Positions 24,020 through 32,522 are shown, numbered from the stretch's first letter. The stretch is DNA of 33,399 nt from an uncultured Planctomycetaceae bacterium (GCA_903927685.1 CAIYOB010000572.1:1-33399), one strand, 5' to 3'. Program-made: numbers and translations. The notes: generated by a model from the letters alone, not told the origin.

Positions 24020-25081
24020 TCAGCTGCCCGCGGCCCGAATCGCCCACCGCAGCTTGGCCGCCGCGGAACGCGGGTTGGCGCGCTGCTCTTCGGCCGACGC
24101 GCGAGTGACATCGTCCGAGACGGAGGCATACCAGCCGTCACGCAAGCCGTTCTTGAACGCCTTCTTGACGCGTCGGTCTTCGCCGGAGTGGAACGACAGA
24201 ATTGCTGCCCGTCCGCCCGCCTTGAGGCAGGACGGCAGTTGTCTCAGGAGAGCATCGAGCGCGCCGAATTCGTCGTTCACCGCGATCCGCAGGGCCTGAA
24301 ACACCCGCCGCACCGCATCGTCCGGAGCCGCGCTCGAATGCGGCGATTGCGCCGCCACCGCACTCCGCACCACCGCGGCCAGTTCGCGCGTCGTCGTCAA
24401 GGGCGTGCGATCGTGGGCCCGTAGGATGGCACGCCCCAGGGTATTCGCCAGCGGTTCATCGGCGTTGTCCTGCAAGAGCCCCACCAACTCGCGTTCGCTC
24501 AACTGGGAAAGCAGCGCCCAGGCGGGTTGGCCATGCCGGGGGTTCATCCGCATGTCGAGCGGCCCATCGACCTTGAACGTGAACCCGCGCGCAGGATCGT
24601 CGATCTGCATCGACGACAATCCCAAATCGGCCAGCACCACATCGGCTCCCGCGGGTGCTTCGGCTTCGAGGCAACGTGCGAGGCCGGCGAAGTTCATCCG
24701 CTTGACCACCAGGCTCTCCGCCGGAAAGCCCAACGCCCGCAGCCGCGCTTCGGTCTTCGGCACTTCGATCGGATCACTGTCCAGCGCGAACAGTCTGCCG
24801 CCAGGTTGAACCGCCGCCAGCAACTCCTGGGCGTGGCCGCCGTAGCCAAGCGTACAATCGACCGCGATGTCACCGGACCGCGGCGCCAGTGCGGCCAGAA
24901 CCTCACGCACCATGATCGGGCGGTGCGTCCCCGCCGGCGTCTGGCCGCGGGCGATGACCTTGGCCACGTCGTCGGCATATTTCCCGGGCTGATGTTCTTT
25001 GTACTTCTCGTCGAAGTGGCGCGGGTTCGGGCCGCGATAGCGCGGACGTCGCGGAGGCTTGCCGGGTGTCGCGTCGGTCAT
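24020..25081 (-). CDS. rsmH: 16S rRNA (cytosine1402-N4)-methyltransferase RsmH
   Basis: 353 residues. The SAM site DCTLGYGGHAQELL (75-88) corresponds to the family DxTLGxGGH. ADLGLSSMQIDDPARGFTF and PLDMRMNP are the substrate-loop motifs, and SFHSGEDRRVKKAF matches the SFHSLEDRxVK motif with Gly for Leu. About 53 basic residues (PGKPPRRPRYRGPNPRHFDE...) precede the usual HRPIM opening, an N-terminal extension compared with typical RsmH. MTDATPGKPP at 25081 is chosen because it overlaps the stop of the upstream 69-residue ORF as ATGA. No cell-division genes follow; planctomycetes keep rsmH outside a dcw cluster. Confidence 0.93.
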   Translation of the reverse strand: MTDATPGKPPRRPRYRGPNPRHFDEKYKEHQPGKYADDVAKVIARGQTPAGTHRPIMVREVLAALAPRSGDIAVDCTLGYGGHAQELLAAVQPGGRLFALDSDPIEVPKTEARLRALGFPAESLVVKRMNFAGLARCLEAEAPAGADVVLADLGLSSMQIDDPARGFTFKVDGPLDMRMNPRHGQPAWALLSQLSERELVGLLQDNADEPLANTLGRAILRAHDRTPLTTTRELAAVVRSAVAAQSPHSSAAPDDAVRRVFQALRIAVNDEFGALDALLRQLPSCLKAGGRAAILSFHSGEDRRVKKAFKNGLRDGWYASVSDDVTRASAEEQRANPRSAAAKLRWAIRAAGS

Positions 25082-25287
25082 CCGTGCTGCTCTTCCCCCA
25101 GCACCTTCTGCAAGTCTCCCCGCGCGAACTTCTTGTGCGCGTAGAGCCGGGCGGCACGCAATTCCCGGACCCACTTGTCCCCGTCCCAGTATTCCGAACG
25201 AGTGTCAGGTTCCGGGGATTCTTGGACGATCACGAAACGTGGCCACTGGCCGCCGAGAACGCGTATTTTGGGTTGAATCGTGTTCAT
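25078..25287 (-). CDS. Small hypothetical protein coupled to rsmH
   Basis: 69 residues, MNTIQPKIRVLGGQWPRFVI ... ending LQKVLGEEQHG. It has no signal peptide or membrane segment. An aromatic, mixed-charge N-terminal half (EYWDGDKWVREL) is followed by a basic helix (RAARLYAHKKFARGDLQKVL). Its TGA overlaps the rsmH ATG by four bases (25078-25081), so the two are probably translated together. I do not recognise the family. The coupling suggests a role in rRNA modification or ribosome assembly, but that is inference. Confidence 0.68.
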   Translation of the reverse strand: MNTIQPKIRVLGGQWPRFVIVQESPEPDTRSEYWDGDKWVRELRAARLYAHKKFARGDLQKVLGEEQHG

Positions 25288-25403
25288 GGTCGCCTAGTAT
25301 CGGCAATTGCCGCTCGGCACGTAAGCACCCATTGCCCCATTGGAGTGCAGCCGCGTCGATTGGGTTTAGCGCCGGGCCGCGAGCCGTCGCCGGAGGAAAA
25401 CGC

Positions 25404-25490
25404 GGGTGCCTGGGGTCGAGTGCAGCGAGCCCCCAGAGGGAAGAGCTGGGGGCTCGCCACTCGTGCCTCGCAGCTCGACCCCAGGCACCC
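25404..25490. repeat. Long nested inverted repeat, 17-bp and 12-bp perfect stems
   Basis: The outer arms GGGTGCCTGGGGTCGAG (25404-25420) and CTCGACCCCAGGCACCC (25474-25490) are perfect reverse complements. The inner arms GCGAGCCCCCAG (25425-25436) and CTGGGGGCTCGC (25446-25457) are also perfect, around a 9-base loop. The spacers are 4 and 16 bases. It lies 37 bases past the stop of the second sulfatase and upstream of the rsmH pair. It could end sulfatase transcription or be a miniature mobile element; no U-run follows on either strand. Confidence 0.8.
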
Positions 25491-25527
25491 ACCCCAAAAC
25501 CTCAACCTCGACAAACCGTGAAGGCTG

Positions 25528-27081
25528 CTAGCGGCCCTTCGACTTGCCCTTGGCTCCTTTCGCCGCTGGCGCTTCGCCCAGCATGGCCGGCAGCGGCAGA
25601 TAGTCCCAATCGAGGATCATCTTTTCGGCCAGCGCTTCGCGGAGCCCACGTTCCACGTCGGCCAGTTCGGGCCGGCCGCTCAGGTTATTCAGTTCCGACG
25701 GGTCGTTGTCCAGGTCGTACAGTTCGTAGACCGGCCGCGGCGTGGTGAAGTACGTCGCCTGGACGCCCGGGGCCAGCCGCCCTTCGGCCGCCGCGGCCTT
25801 GATCTCCGTCCACGCGGCGCCGCTGGCCGAGTCCACGGGCGAGTACGGGACCCAGGGCGTGCAATTGTAGATGAACTTGTAGCGGTCGCTGCGCACCGCC
25901 CGGCTCAGGTCGTAGCTGCTGCTCTTGATGTCCACGTTCACGGGCGCCGCCGAGCCGTGCGAACCGCGTTCGACGAAAACGTACGTGCGCGGCGTGTACG
26001 ATTCGCCGCGCAGCAGCGGCAGGAAACTGTGGCCGCTCATCCGCGGATGCGGTTCCAGCCCCGCGGCGGCTAACAGCGTCGGGCCCAGATCCTCGCCGCT
26101 CAGCAGGGTCCGCGATTCGCCGCCCGCCTGGACCACGCCCGGCCAGCGGACGATCAGCGGCACGTTCGAGCCCGGGTCGTACAGCGAGCCCTTGCCGTGC
26201 GGCAGGGCCGCGCCGTTGTCGCCGGCAAAGACAATCAACGTCTTGTCCAACAGGTCCCGCTGGCCTAGCACCTCCAGCACTCCGGCGATTGTCCGGTCCA
26301 GCCGATTCACCTCGGCACAGTAATCGGCCAATTGCTCGCGCATCCCAGGCAGATCCGGCCAATGCGCGGGCAGTTGGAGCGCCGCCGGATCGGGTCGGAA
26401 TTCGGCGGGCGCGTTCCAGACGTGATGCGGATCGCTGAAATTCGCCCACAGAAAGAATGGCTTGTCGGCGGGTTTCTGGTCCAGGAACTCGGCCGCCTGC
26501 CCGGCCACCTCGGTGTCGGCCCCGGTCCGCAGATAGTCCACGCGCTCGGCGAACGTCTGCAGGGCGTGCTGCTGGTAGACGCGGGCGATCGCCGCGCCCT
26601 GCCGGGCGGAGCCGTCCAGGTGAAACGTGCGGCCGCAGACGCCGGTGTAGTAGCCGGCCTGGTCCCGCAGCAGTTCCGGAAACGCGATCTCGTCCCGCGG
26701 CAGCGGTGCCGAGAACCGCGTCATCCGGGCGGCGACCGCCGACCGGCCCGTCATCAGCGTGGCGCGCGACGGCACGCATTGCGGCGCCCCCGTGAAGAAG
26801 CGATGGAACTTCATCCCCTCGGCAGCCAGGCGATCCAGGGTGGGTGTCCGCACGTTGCTGGTCCCGTAGCAGCCGACGAAGGGATAGCTGTGGTCGTCGC
26901 TCAGCAGGAACAGGATGTTGGGTTTGTCGGCCGCCCGGGCGCCCGTTGCGGCCAGCACCGCCAGGATCAGGAAGCCGAACCAGCGGCGCACGCCAAAGAA
27001 CGAACGCCGCTCACGCGCCGGAGTTGCCCCGGCCACGTTTCCTCCAGCAACCACTCGGTCCCCAACAGTCCGGTCAGTCAT
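25528..27081 (-). CDS. Secreted type I sulfatase, second copy
   Basis: 517 residues from MTDRTVGDRVVAGG, preceded by GGAGAGG. A twin-arginine-free but basic N-region (ARERRSFFGVRR) leads into the hydrophobic signal WFGFLILAVLAATGARA. Formylglycine signature: Cys102-Val-Pro-Ser-Arg106, the canonical CxPSR. Metal ligands are in LLSDDHSYPF (Asp62/63) and FAGDNGAALPHGKGSLYDPG. It belongs to the iduronate-2-sulfatase/choline-sulfatase-like branch rather than that of the 22319 gene (inference from FVGCYGTSNVRTPTLDRLAA and GRTFHLDG). Earlier in-frame ATGs (27099, 27123) exist but add no signal-like sequence. A C-terminal Lys/Gly/Ala tail is shared with the other sulfatase. Confidence 0.92.
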   Translation of the reverse strand: MTDRTVGDRVVAGGNVAGATPARERRSFFGVRRWFGFLILAVLAATGARAADKPNILFLLSDDHSYPFVGCYGTSNVRTPTLDRLAAEGMKFHRFFTGAPQCVPSRATLMTGRSAVAARMTRFSAPLPRDEIAFPELLRDQAGYYTGVCGRTFHLDGSARQGAAIARVYQQHALQTFAERVDYLRTGADTEVAGQAAEFLDQKPADKPFFLWANFSDPHHVWNAPAEFRPDPAALQLPAHWPDLPGMREQLADYCAEVNRLDRTIAGVLEVLGQRDLLDKTLIVFAGDNGAALPHGKGSLYDPGSNVPLIVRWPGVVQAGGESRTLLSGEDLGPTLLAAAGLEPHPRMSGHSFLPLLRGESYTPRTYVFVERGSHGSAAPVNVDIKSSSYDLSRAVRSDRYKFIYNCTPWVPYSPVDSASGAAWTEIKAAAAEGRLAPGVQATYFTTPRPVYELYDLDNDPSELNNLSGRPELADVERGLREALAEKMILDWDYLPLPAMLGEAPAAKGAKGKSKGR

Positions 27082-27193
27082 CGTTCCGGTCCTCTCCATT
27101 TTTCTAAATCTCGCACCATTCATCGCAGACGGACTCGGCCCGGGCACCCCGATCGTACCCCGACCGCTGCCGGGATACAATCGCCCAAGATGC

Positions 27194-28747
27194 CTACCGC
27201 CCCACGAAGGTGCCGCCGGACAGTTGGGCGATGGTCCGCAGGAAGGTCGAGAAGTCCGGATCGAAGTAGTTGCCCAGGCCGATGGCGTTGATCGGGATGT
27301 CGGCATGCTGGCGGCACAGGGTGTAGATCTGGTCGACCGCTTCGGCATTGAAGCGGTTGGCCTTCTCGTAGGTCGGCGCGCCGTCCGAGAACAGGATGAG
27401 GGTGTCCACGGGATAGCGGTACGCCAGCTGCATGGCCGCCAGGGTATTGGTCCAGCCCTCGGGCTTGACGGACTTCAGGTACTGCAGCAGCTGGGCGCGG
27501 TTGGCGGCACCTTCGGCGCCGGCGACGCGCAACAGCGAACCGTCGGTCGGAAAGGCCGTCACCGCGGACGAGAAAACGATCAGGACGCACTCGTCGACCT
27601 CGAGGTGATCCAGCCAAGTCAGCGCGATCCGCTGGACTTCCTCCCAGCGGCCGTTCTGAGTCATGCTGCCGGAGGCGTCGAAGACGATCGCGACGCGTTT
27701 CAAACCGCCGCGCAGGCCGACCAGCTCGCGGTTGATGGTGGCTTCGCGCGTCCGCTGGGTCTGCAACTGGGCTTGGGCGGTCTTGAGGTCGTCCAGCGCG
27801 TTGGCCAACTGGGTTTTCAACGCTTCGACCTCGAGGGCCAGGAGGTTCTTCTTTTCGTCGACGCCGCGGACGTAGACTTCAGCTCGGCGGAGCCGGTCCA
27901 GGTAGTCATCGCGGGTCGTAGCGGCTACCTTTGCCTGAGCCTCGGCCTGCTCGGCCCGCGTCATGGTCGTCTGCAACTGCTGGGAGGACGCGGTCTGATC
28001 CGTCTTGTGACGTTCCAGTGCCTGGGCGAGCAATTCCTCCAAGCTCTTGGCCTTGGCGTCGCTGGTTTGCTTCAGGTCGGCGAGGCTCTTTTCGCTCGTG
28101 CCCAACTGCTGTTCCAGCAGTGCCACGCGTTCCGCCAGCGCCTTGCCTTGCTGGTCCAAGAGGTCGCGTTCTTTCTGCAGCAGGTCGCGCGACGTCTGCA
28201 GCTCGTCCCGTTCCTTCTGCCGCTGCTGCAATTGGGTGACCAGGCCGGCCAGGTCCGCCTCGAGTTTCGTCTTGGCCTGGGAGAACTGGACTTCCTGGGC
28301 GCCCTTGTCCTTGGCCAGCTGGGCCAACTGGGCTTCGACCGCGGCCTTAGCCGCGTTCAGTCGGTCCAGTTCGTCCGCCCGCTGCTGCAACTCTTGCTTC
28401 TTGGCTGCCAGCTCCAGATCCAGCTGTTTGCGGACGTCCTCCAGCGATTGCCTTTCCCGCTGGGTGGCCGCCAGCGAATCCCGGGTGTCTGCCAGCTGGG
28501 CCTGCATGGCCGCCAGTTCGGCCGACACCCGCTGCACCTCCTCTTGGATGCGGCGGTTTTGCGCGCTCAGCGACAGCTTTTCCCCCTGCAAATCGGCGTT
28601 CAGCTTGGCCCGTTTCACCAGGCTGGCCTGCAGGAAGATCGCGACCACCACGACCATGACCACGGTGAACAGCGTCACGTCGTTGCTGGAGATCCAGCCC
28701 GCCAGGCCCGCTTCGCCGGAATGGGAGGTCGCTTTCTCCAGTTGCAT
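27194..28747 (-). CDS. Membrane-anchored coiled-coil protein with C-terminal VWA domain
   Basis: 517 residues. One membrane helix lies near the N-terminus (24-44, VTLFTVVMVVVVAIFLQASL), then a coiled coil of nearly 290 residues (about 45-335, rich in Gln, Glu, Leu, Lys and Ala heptads). The VWA domain runs from about 348 to 517 with a complete MIDAS: Asp357-x-Ser359-x-Ser361 (DASGSM), Thr near 433 (GWTNT) and Asp near 455 (FSDG). The layout recalls MotB/TolR/OmpA-type anchors, with the VWA domain in place of the peptidoglycan-binding domain. Ligand and partner are unknown. Start MQLEKATSHS is chosen because GGTGAGG lies just upstream; the frame is open to 28894 inside the symporter gene. Confidence 0.85.
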   Translation of the reverse strand: MQLEKATSHSGEAGLAGWISSNDVTLFTVVMVVVVAIFLQASLVKRAKLNADLQGEKLSLSAQNRRIQEEVQRVSAELAAMQAQLADTRDSLAATQRERQSLEDVRKQLDLELAAKKQELQQRADELDRLNAAKAAVEAQLAQLAKDKGAQEVQFSQAKTKLEADLAGLVTQLQQRQKERDELQTSRDLLQKERDLLDQQGKALAERVALLEQQLGTSEKSLADLKQTSDAKAKSLEELLAQALERHKTDQTASSQQLQTTMTRAEQAEAQAKVAATTRDDYLDRLRRAEVYVRGVDEKKNLLALEVEALKTQLANALDDLKTAQAQLQTQRTREATINRELVGLRGGLKRVAIVFDASGSMTQNGRWEEVQRIALTWLDHLEVDECVLIVFSSAVTAFPTDGSLLRVAGAEGAANRAQLLQYLKSVKPEGWTNTLAAMQLAYRYPVDTLILFSDGAPTYEKANRFNAEAVDQIYTLCRQHADIPINAIGLGNYFDPDFSTFLRTIAQLSGGTFVGR

Positions 28748-28758
28748 CGCTCGCCTCA

Positions 28759-28803
28759 CCGTCCACCGCTCGCTCCGCGGGTGGACGGACACCCCGCGGA
28801 GCG
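28759..28803 (-). promoter_or_regulatory. Two mutually exclusive hairpins before the VWA gene
   Basis: Stem A pairs CCGTCCACC (28759-28767) with GGTGGACGG (28780-28788), 9 bp. Stem B pairs CGCTCCGCGGG (28771-28781) with CCCGCGGAGCG (28793-28803), 11 bp. The two share bases 28780-28781 and interlock, so only one can form. On the minus-strand transcript B folds first, between the symporter stop and the VWA ribosome-binding site. This could tune readthrough or translation; no terminator U-run is present. Confidence 0.5.
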
Positions 28804-28815
28804 ACGCGCCTGCGA

Positions 28816-30579
28816 TTACCCTTGGAAGTAGAAATAGGCCACCAGGATCGCGATCATCAGCGCCGCCGAAGCGGCCACTTCGCCCCAGCCCCAACTGCTT
28901 CGCGATTGGGCCCGATCCTCGGCCGACAGCGTTCCGAACGTCAAACCGCGGATCTTCTCGAGCGAGGGCGGAGCCGTCGCATAGCTAACCAGGATCATGG
29001 CCGCCGAGCAGATCAGGAAAATCAGCACGCTGTAGTACTGGAAGTATAGGTTGTAGATGATCCACAGGAACGAACCCTCGGGATAACCTTGCTCGAAGCC
29101 CGCCAGACCCAGTTTTACCGGGGTATCCACCGCCAGCCGGAACAGGCCCAGGGCAAACCCGATGATCAGCGCCGCCAGACAGCCCTTGCCGTTCAGACGT
29201 TTGTTGAACACGCCCAGGAAGAACACGACAAAAATCGGCGGCGCCAGGTACCCTTGAACTCCCTGCAGATAATCGTACAGCCCCCGGGCGCCTTGGATCA
29301 CGGGGATCCACAACAAGCCGATCAACACCATGACGGCCGTCGCGACGCGGCCGATCCAAACCAGTTGGGCCTGGGACGCATTGGGACGGAACTTCTGGTA
29401 CAGATCCATCGTGAACAGCGTCGAGCAGGCGTTGAACACACCGGCCAGAGAACTCATCAACGCCGCCAGCAGACCGGCCACGACCAGTCCGCGGATCCCG
29501 GCGGGCAAGGCGTGTTTGACCATCAGCGGAAACGCGGCCTGGCACTGCTCGGCGATCGGCTTGCCGTGTTCGTCGAGCAGGACCTTCAGGCCCTCGACCT
29601 GTCCCGTCTTGGCCAGGGCAAAGCAGATCATGCCGGGAATGATGAAGATGAACACGGGCAGCAGTTTCAGGATGCCGGCGAAAATGGTTCCTCGGCGGGC
29701 CTCCCGCTCGTTGGGCGCGCCCAAGGCCCGCTGGACGATGTACTGGTCGGTACACCAATACCACAAGCCGACGATCGGCGCACAGAACAGCATGCCCAGC
29801 CACGGGTAGTTGCCGTTGAAGTACCACGCGATGCGGCCCGGCTCAATGACCGGTTCCCACGTCCCCACCTTGCCGGCCGGGACCAGCGGCTTCCAGAGAT
29901 TGAACATGTCCGACCCGCAGACCTCGCGCAATTGGCCCCAGCCGCCCAACGCCTGCAGACCAAAGTAAGTCACGAGCACCGAACCCAGGATCAAGATCAG
30001 GGTCTGCAGAGCTTCGGTGTATGCCACGGCCCGCATCCCGCCCAGCACGGTGTACAAACCTGTCAGCACCACCACCGACACCGAGCCGATCCAGAAACTG
30101 TTGAAGACCGCGAATCCCAAGTCCAGCTTCATGTCGGGCAGCAGCGTGGCGAACACCACTCCGCCGGCAAAGATCCCCACGGCGATCTTGGTCAGGACGT
30201 AAGCGACCAGCGAGATGATCGATAGCACCCAGCGCGAGGTCGCATTGAAACGCTTCTCCAGGAACTCCGGCATGGTGAAGACCATCGACCGGGCATAGAA
30301 CGGGACCATCACCCACCCCAGGATCAGCAGGCACCACGCGTGCAACTCGTAGTGCGCCATCGCCACGCCGTCGGTACAACCGGAACCGGCCAGGCCGACG
30401 AGATGCTCGGAGCCGATGTTCGAGGCAAAGATCGAAGCCCCGATCACGAACCACCCCAAGTTCCTGCCCGCCAGGAAATAGTCGTCCGCCGTATCCTTGC
30501 CCTTCAGGATGACCCACCAGGCCAGCCCGAACAGCAAGGCAAAATACCCGGCAATGAATACCCAGTCGAGAAACTCCAT
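28816..30579 (-). CDS. Sodium:solute symporter (SSS family)
   Basis: 587 residues with about 13-14 membrane helices. SSS features: TADDYFLAGRNLGWFVIGAS with SNIGSEHLVGLAG (helix 1-2, sodium-site region), GMRAVAYTEALQTLILILGS, and AGIRGLVVAGLLAALMSSLA (helix 8, sodium ligand serines) followed by FNACSTLFTMDLY. These match the SGLT-like branch that carries sugars or related solutes with sodium. MEFLDW at 30579 is preferred over the ATG at 30597 because AAAGG lies about 8 bases upstream. Its position upstream of the VWA gene and near two sulfatases suggests uptake of released sugars (inference). Confidence 0.92.
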   Translation of the reverse strand: MEFLDWVFIAGYFALLFGLAWWVILKGKDTADDYFLAGRNLGWFVIGASIFASNIGSEHLVGLAGSGCTDGVAMAHYELHAWCLLILGWVMVPFYARSMVFTMPEFLEKRFNATSRWVLSIISLVAYVLTKIAVGIFAGGVVFATLLPDMKLDLGFAVFNSFWIGSVSVVVLTGLYTVLGGMRAVAYTEALQTLILILGSVLVTYFGLQALGGWGQLREVCGSDMFNLWKPLVPAGKVGTWEPVIEPGRIAWYFNGNYPWLGMLFCAPIVGLWYWCTDQYIVQRALGAPNEREARRGTIFAGILKLLPVFIFIIPGMICFALAKTGQVEGLKVLLDEHGKPIAEQCQAAFPLMVKHALPAGIRGLVVAGLLAALMSSLAGVFNACSTLFTMDLYQKFRPNASQAQLVWIGRVATAVMVLIGLLWIPVIQGARGLYDYLQGVQGYLAPPIFVVFFLGVFNKRLNGKGCLAALIIGFALGLFRLAVDTPVKLGLAGFEQGYPEGSFLWIIYNLYFQYYSVLIFLICSAAMILVSYATAPPSLEKIRGLTFGTLSAEDRAQSRSSWGWGEVAASAALMIAILVAYFYFQG

Positions 30580-30773
30580 GTTTGTCGCCTTTCCCACAGC
30601 CGCGAGAGGTTGGATCCCGGAAAGAAAATAAGACTAAGTCGCCGGCTTGTCTTCGGCAAGCATGGGGAGCCCAAGATCGTGCTGGGAAATTTCTATGATT
30701 TGGGCTTGAACTTGGCCCGTTTTCTGCAAAAATTGCGGGCTTTCCACTGATTAAAACGCACAAAGGTGTAGGC

Positions 30774-31412
30774 ATGAGAGCGGTGCTGAATGCGGCGGTT
30801 CGGACCGAGGTCGGTTCCAATGCGGTAAAGAAGGTCCGAAAAGCGGGTCGCATCCCTGCGGTTCTGTATGGACACGGCGAACAGAACGTCAACTTGTCGC
30901 TGGTCGGCGACGAGGTGCACGCGCTCATCCGCCACGGCGGCAAGCTAGTGGACTTGAAGGGCGATGTATCCGATACGGCCTTGATTCGCGACGTCCAGTG
31001 GGACACGTACGGCATGGATGTCCTGCACATGGACTTGGCGCGGGTCAGTGCCGAGGAAAGTGTCCACGTCACGGTTCCCATCGAAGTCAAGGGCACCGCC
31101 GCCGGTTCGCGTGAAGGCGGGGTGGTCGAGGTGGTTGTGCACGACTTGGAAATCGAGTGCCCGGCTGCTTCGATTCCCGACAAAATCGAAGTCCGTGTTC
31201 ACGAATTGCACCTTGGACAGGCGCTCAAAGCGGGTGACATTGTGCTGCCTGAGGGCATGCGAATGCTGGCCGATCCGGATATGATCGTCGTCCACTGCGT
31301 GGGTCGAGTGGAGGAAGAAGAGGCGGAAGCGGCAGCCGCGGGCGAAGCGGCGGAGCCGGAGGTCATCGGCCGCAAGGGCAAGGCGGAGGAGGAAGAGGGC
31401 GAGGAGTCCTGA
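30774..31412 (+). CDS. rplY: 50S ribosomal protein L25 (TL5/CTC form)
   Basis: 212 residues. The N-terminal 5S-rRNA-binding domain (1-92) has VGSNAVKKVRKAGRIPAVLY and DVQWDTYGMDVLHMDLARVS. The C-terminal beta domain (93-185) makes it the longer TL5/CTC type: SVHVTVPIEVKGTAAGSREG, CPAASIPDKIEVRVHELHLG. The last 30 residues are Glu/Ala-rich. An AAGGTG site lies close upstream. It heads the plus-strand run rplY-pth-rpsF-ssb-rplI and diverges from the symporter across about 194 bases. In that gap only a small GCTTG-TCTTCGG-CAAGC hairpin (30645-30661) is noted. Confidence 0.95.
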   Translation: MRAVLNAAVRTEVGSNAVKKVRKAGRIPAVLYGHGEQNVNLSLVGDEVHALIRHGGKLVDLKGDVSDTALIRDVQWDTYGMDVLHMDLARVSAEESVHVTVPIEVKGTAAGSREGGVVEVVVHDLEIECPAASIPDKIEVRVHELHLGQALKAGDIVLPEGMRMLADPDMIVVHCVGRVEEEEAEAAAAGEAAEPEVIGRKGKAEEEEGEES

Positions 31413-31444
31413 TCGCATTGTGAGCCCACCCGAAGGGCAACGGG

Positions 31445-32008
31445 ATGAAATTGATCGTGGGCCTGGGGAATCCCGGCCGCAAGTATGTGGGGACGCGCCA
31501 CAATATCGGGTGGGAAGTGATCGCCGGTTTGGCGCGTCAGGCCGGCGGCGGCTCGCCCCGGGAGCGGTTTCAAGGAGAAGTGCTGGACGTCGAGATTGGT
31601 GGTCAGAAAGTGCTGTTGCTGTGTCCGCTGACGTATATGAACTGCAGCGGATCCAGTGTGCAGCCGGCTCGCGACTTTCACAAAATCGACAACGGAGATT
31701 TGCTTGTCGTCTGTGACGACTTCAATTTGCCGCTGGCCAGGTTGCGGTTTCGGCAGCGTGGTTCGGCGGGTGGCCAAAAGGGCTTGCAGGACATTATTCA
31801 GCGGCTGGGCACGGAAGAGTTTCCCCGGCTGAGGATTGGGATTGGCTCGCCGCCGCCGAATTGGGACGCGGCGAATTTTGTGTTGAGCAAATTCACCGAG
31901 GCGGAGCGAAAAACGATGGAAGGGGCGGTCGCTACGGCCGTCCAGGCGTTGCGGGATTGGGTTTCACGCGGCACTGAGTTCTGCATGAATCAATACAACT
32001 GCACCTGA
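31445..32008 (+). CDS. pth: Peptidyl-tRNA hydrolase
   Basis: 187 residues; releases peptides from stalled peptidyl-tRNA. Family residues seen: Asn9 (GLGNPG), His19 (TRHNIGW, the catalytic histidine), Asn66 (TYMNCSG) and Asp91/Asp92 (CDDFNLP). The GGHNG segment of the E. coli enzyme (His113, Asn114) reads GGQKG here (Gln111, Lys112), a substitution of the asparagine that contacts substrate in E. coli. The length is normal. GAAGGGC upstream is the ribosome-binding site. The rplY-pth neighbour pair is common across bacteria. Confidence 0.95.
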   Translation: MKLIVGLGNPGRKYVGTRHNIGWEVIAGLARQAGGGSPRERFQGEVLDVEIGGQKVLLLCPLTYMNCSGSSVQPARDFHKIDNGDLLVVCDDFNLPLARLRFRQRGSAGGQKGLQDIIQRLGTEEFPRLRIGIGSPPPNWDAANFVLSKFTEAERKTMEGAVATAVQALRDWVSRGTEFCMNQYNCT

Positions 32009-32029
32009 CAGCGACAGGGAGATACTGGC

Positions 32030-32482
32030 TTGGCTCAGAACGTTTACGAATGCTTCTTGATTTACGACTCGAATAACTACGCTCGTGATCCGAATGGCGT
32101 GGGTACCAAGATCGCCAAGATCGTGGACACCTTGGGCGGCGAAGTGCTGGTCAGCCGGATGTGGAACGAACAGCGTCTGGCCTATCCGATCAAGGGCCAT
32201 CGCAAGGGCACCTACTGGCTGACGTATTTCCGCGCCGACAGCGGCAAGCTGGCGGACTTCCGGCGGGCTTGCCGCTTGGAAGATAACATCCTGCGCAGCC
32301 TGACCCTGCGGGTCGACCCGCGGTTGGTGGACGCCCTGGTGGCGCACGCCAAGGGCGAGCGGCTGCTGCCGCGCCCCGCGGATGACGTGGTGGTGGTGGC
32401 GAGCGATGACGAAGTCGGTCCCGAGGTGGAAGGGACTGAATTGGACGCCGAGGAGGGCGAGGCGGAAGAAAAACTCCGCTAG
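32030..32482 (+). CDS. rpsF: 30S ribosomal protein S6
   Basis: 150 residues with the S6 fold: NVYECFLIYDSNNYARD (strand 1), VLVSRMWNEQRLAYPIKGHR and GTYWLTYFRADSGKLADFRR. The C-terminus (about 120-150) is extended and acidic (EVGPEVEGTELDAEEGEAEE), as in several S6 proteins that carry Glu-rich tails. The start is TTG at 32030, with AGGGAG (about 32016-32021) at proper spacing; no ATG fits. It is followed by ssb and rplI, the standard cluster. Confidence 0.95.
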   Translation: MAQNVYECFLIYDSNNYARDPNGVGTKIAKIVDTLGGEVLVSRMWNEQRLAYPIKGHRKGTYWLTYFRADSGKLADFRRACRLEDNILRSLTLRVDPRLVDALVAHAKGERLLPRPADDVVVVASDDEVGPEVEGTELDAEEGEAEEKLR

Positions 32483-32522
32483 CCGTTAGTCGCTCGGACG
32501 GGGCGAAGCACGGGGGGGAAGC

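Noticed and set aside
22376..24424. 682-codon plus-strand open frame across sulfatase 1 and rsmH
   Set aside because: It is antisense to a CSPTR sulfatase and to RsmH, with no domain of its own.
26915..28831. 638-codon plus-strand frame rich in Leu, Gln and Gly
   Set aside because: It mirrors the coiled-coil codons of the VWA gene on the opposite strand; the apparent repeats come from that periodicity.
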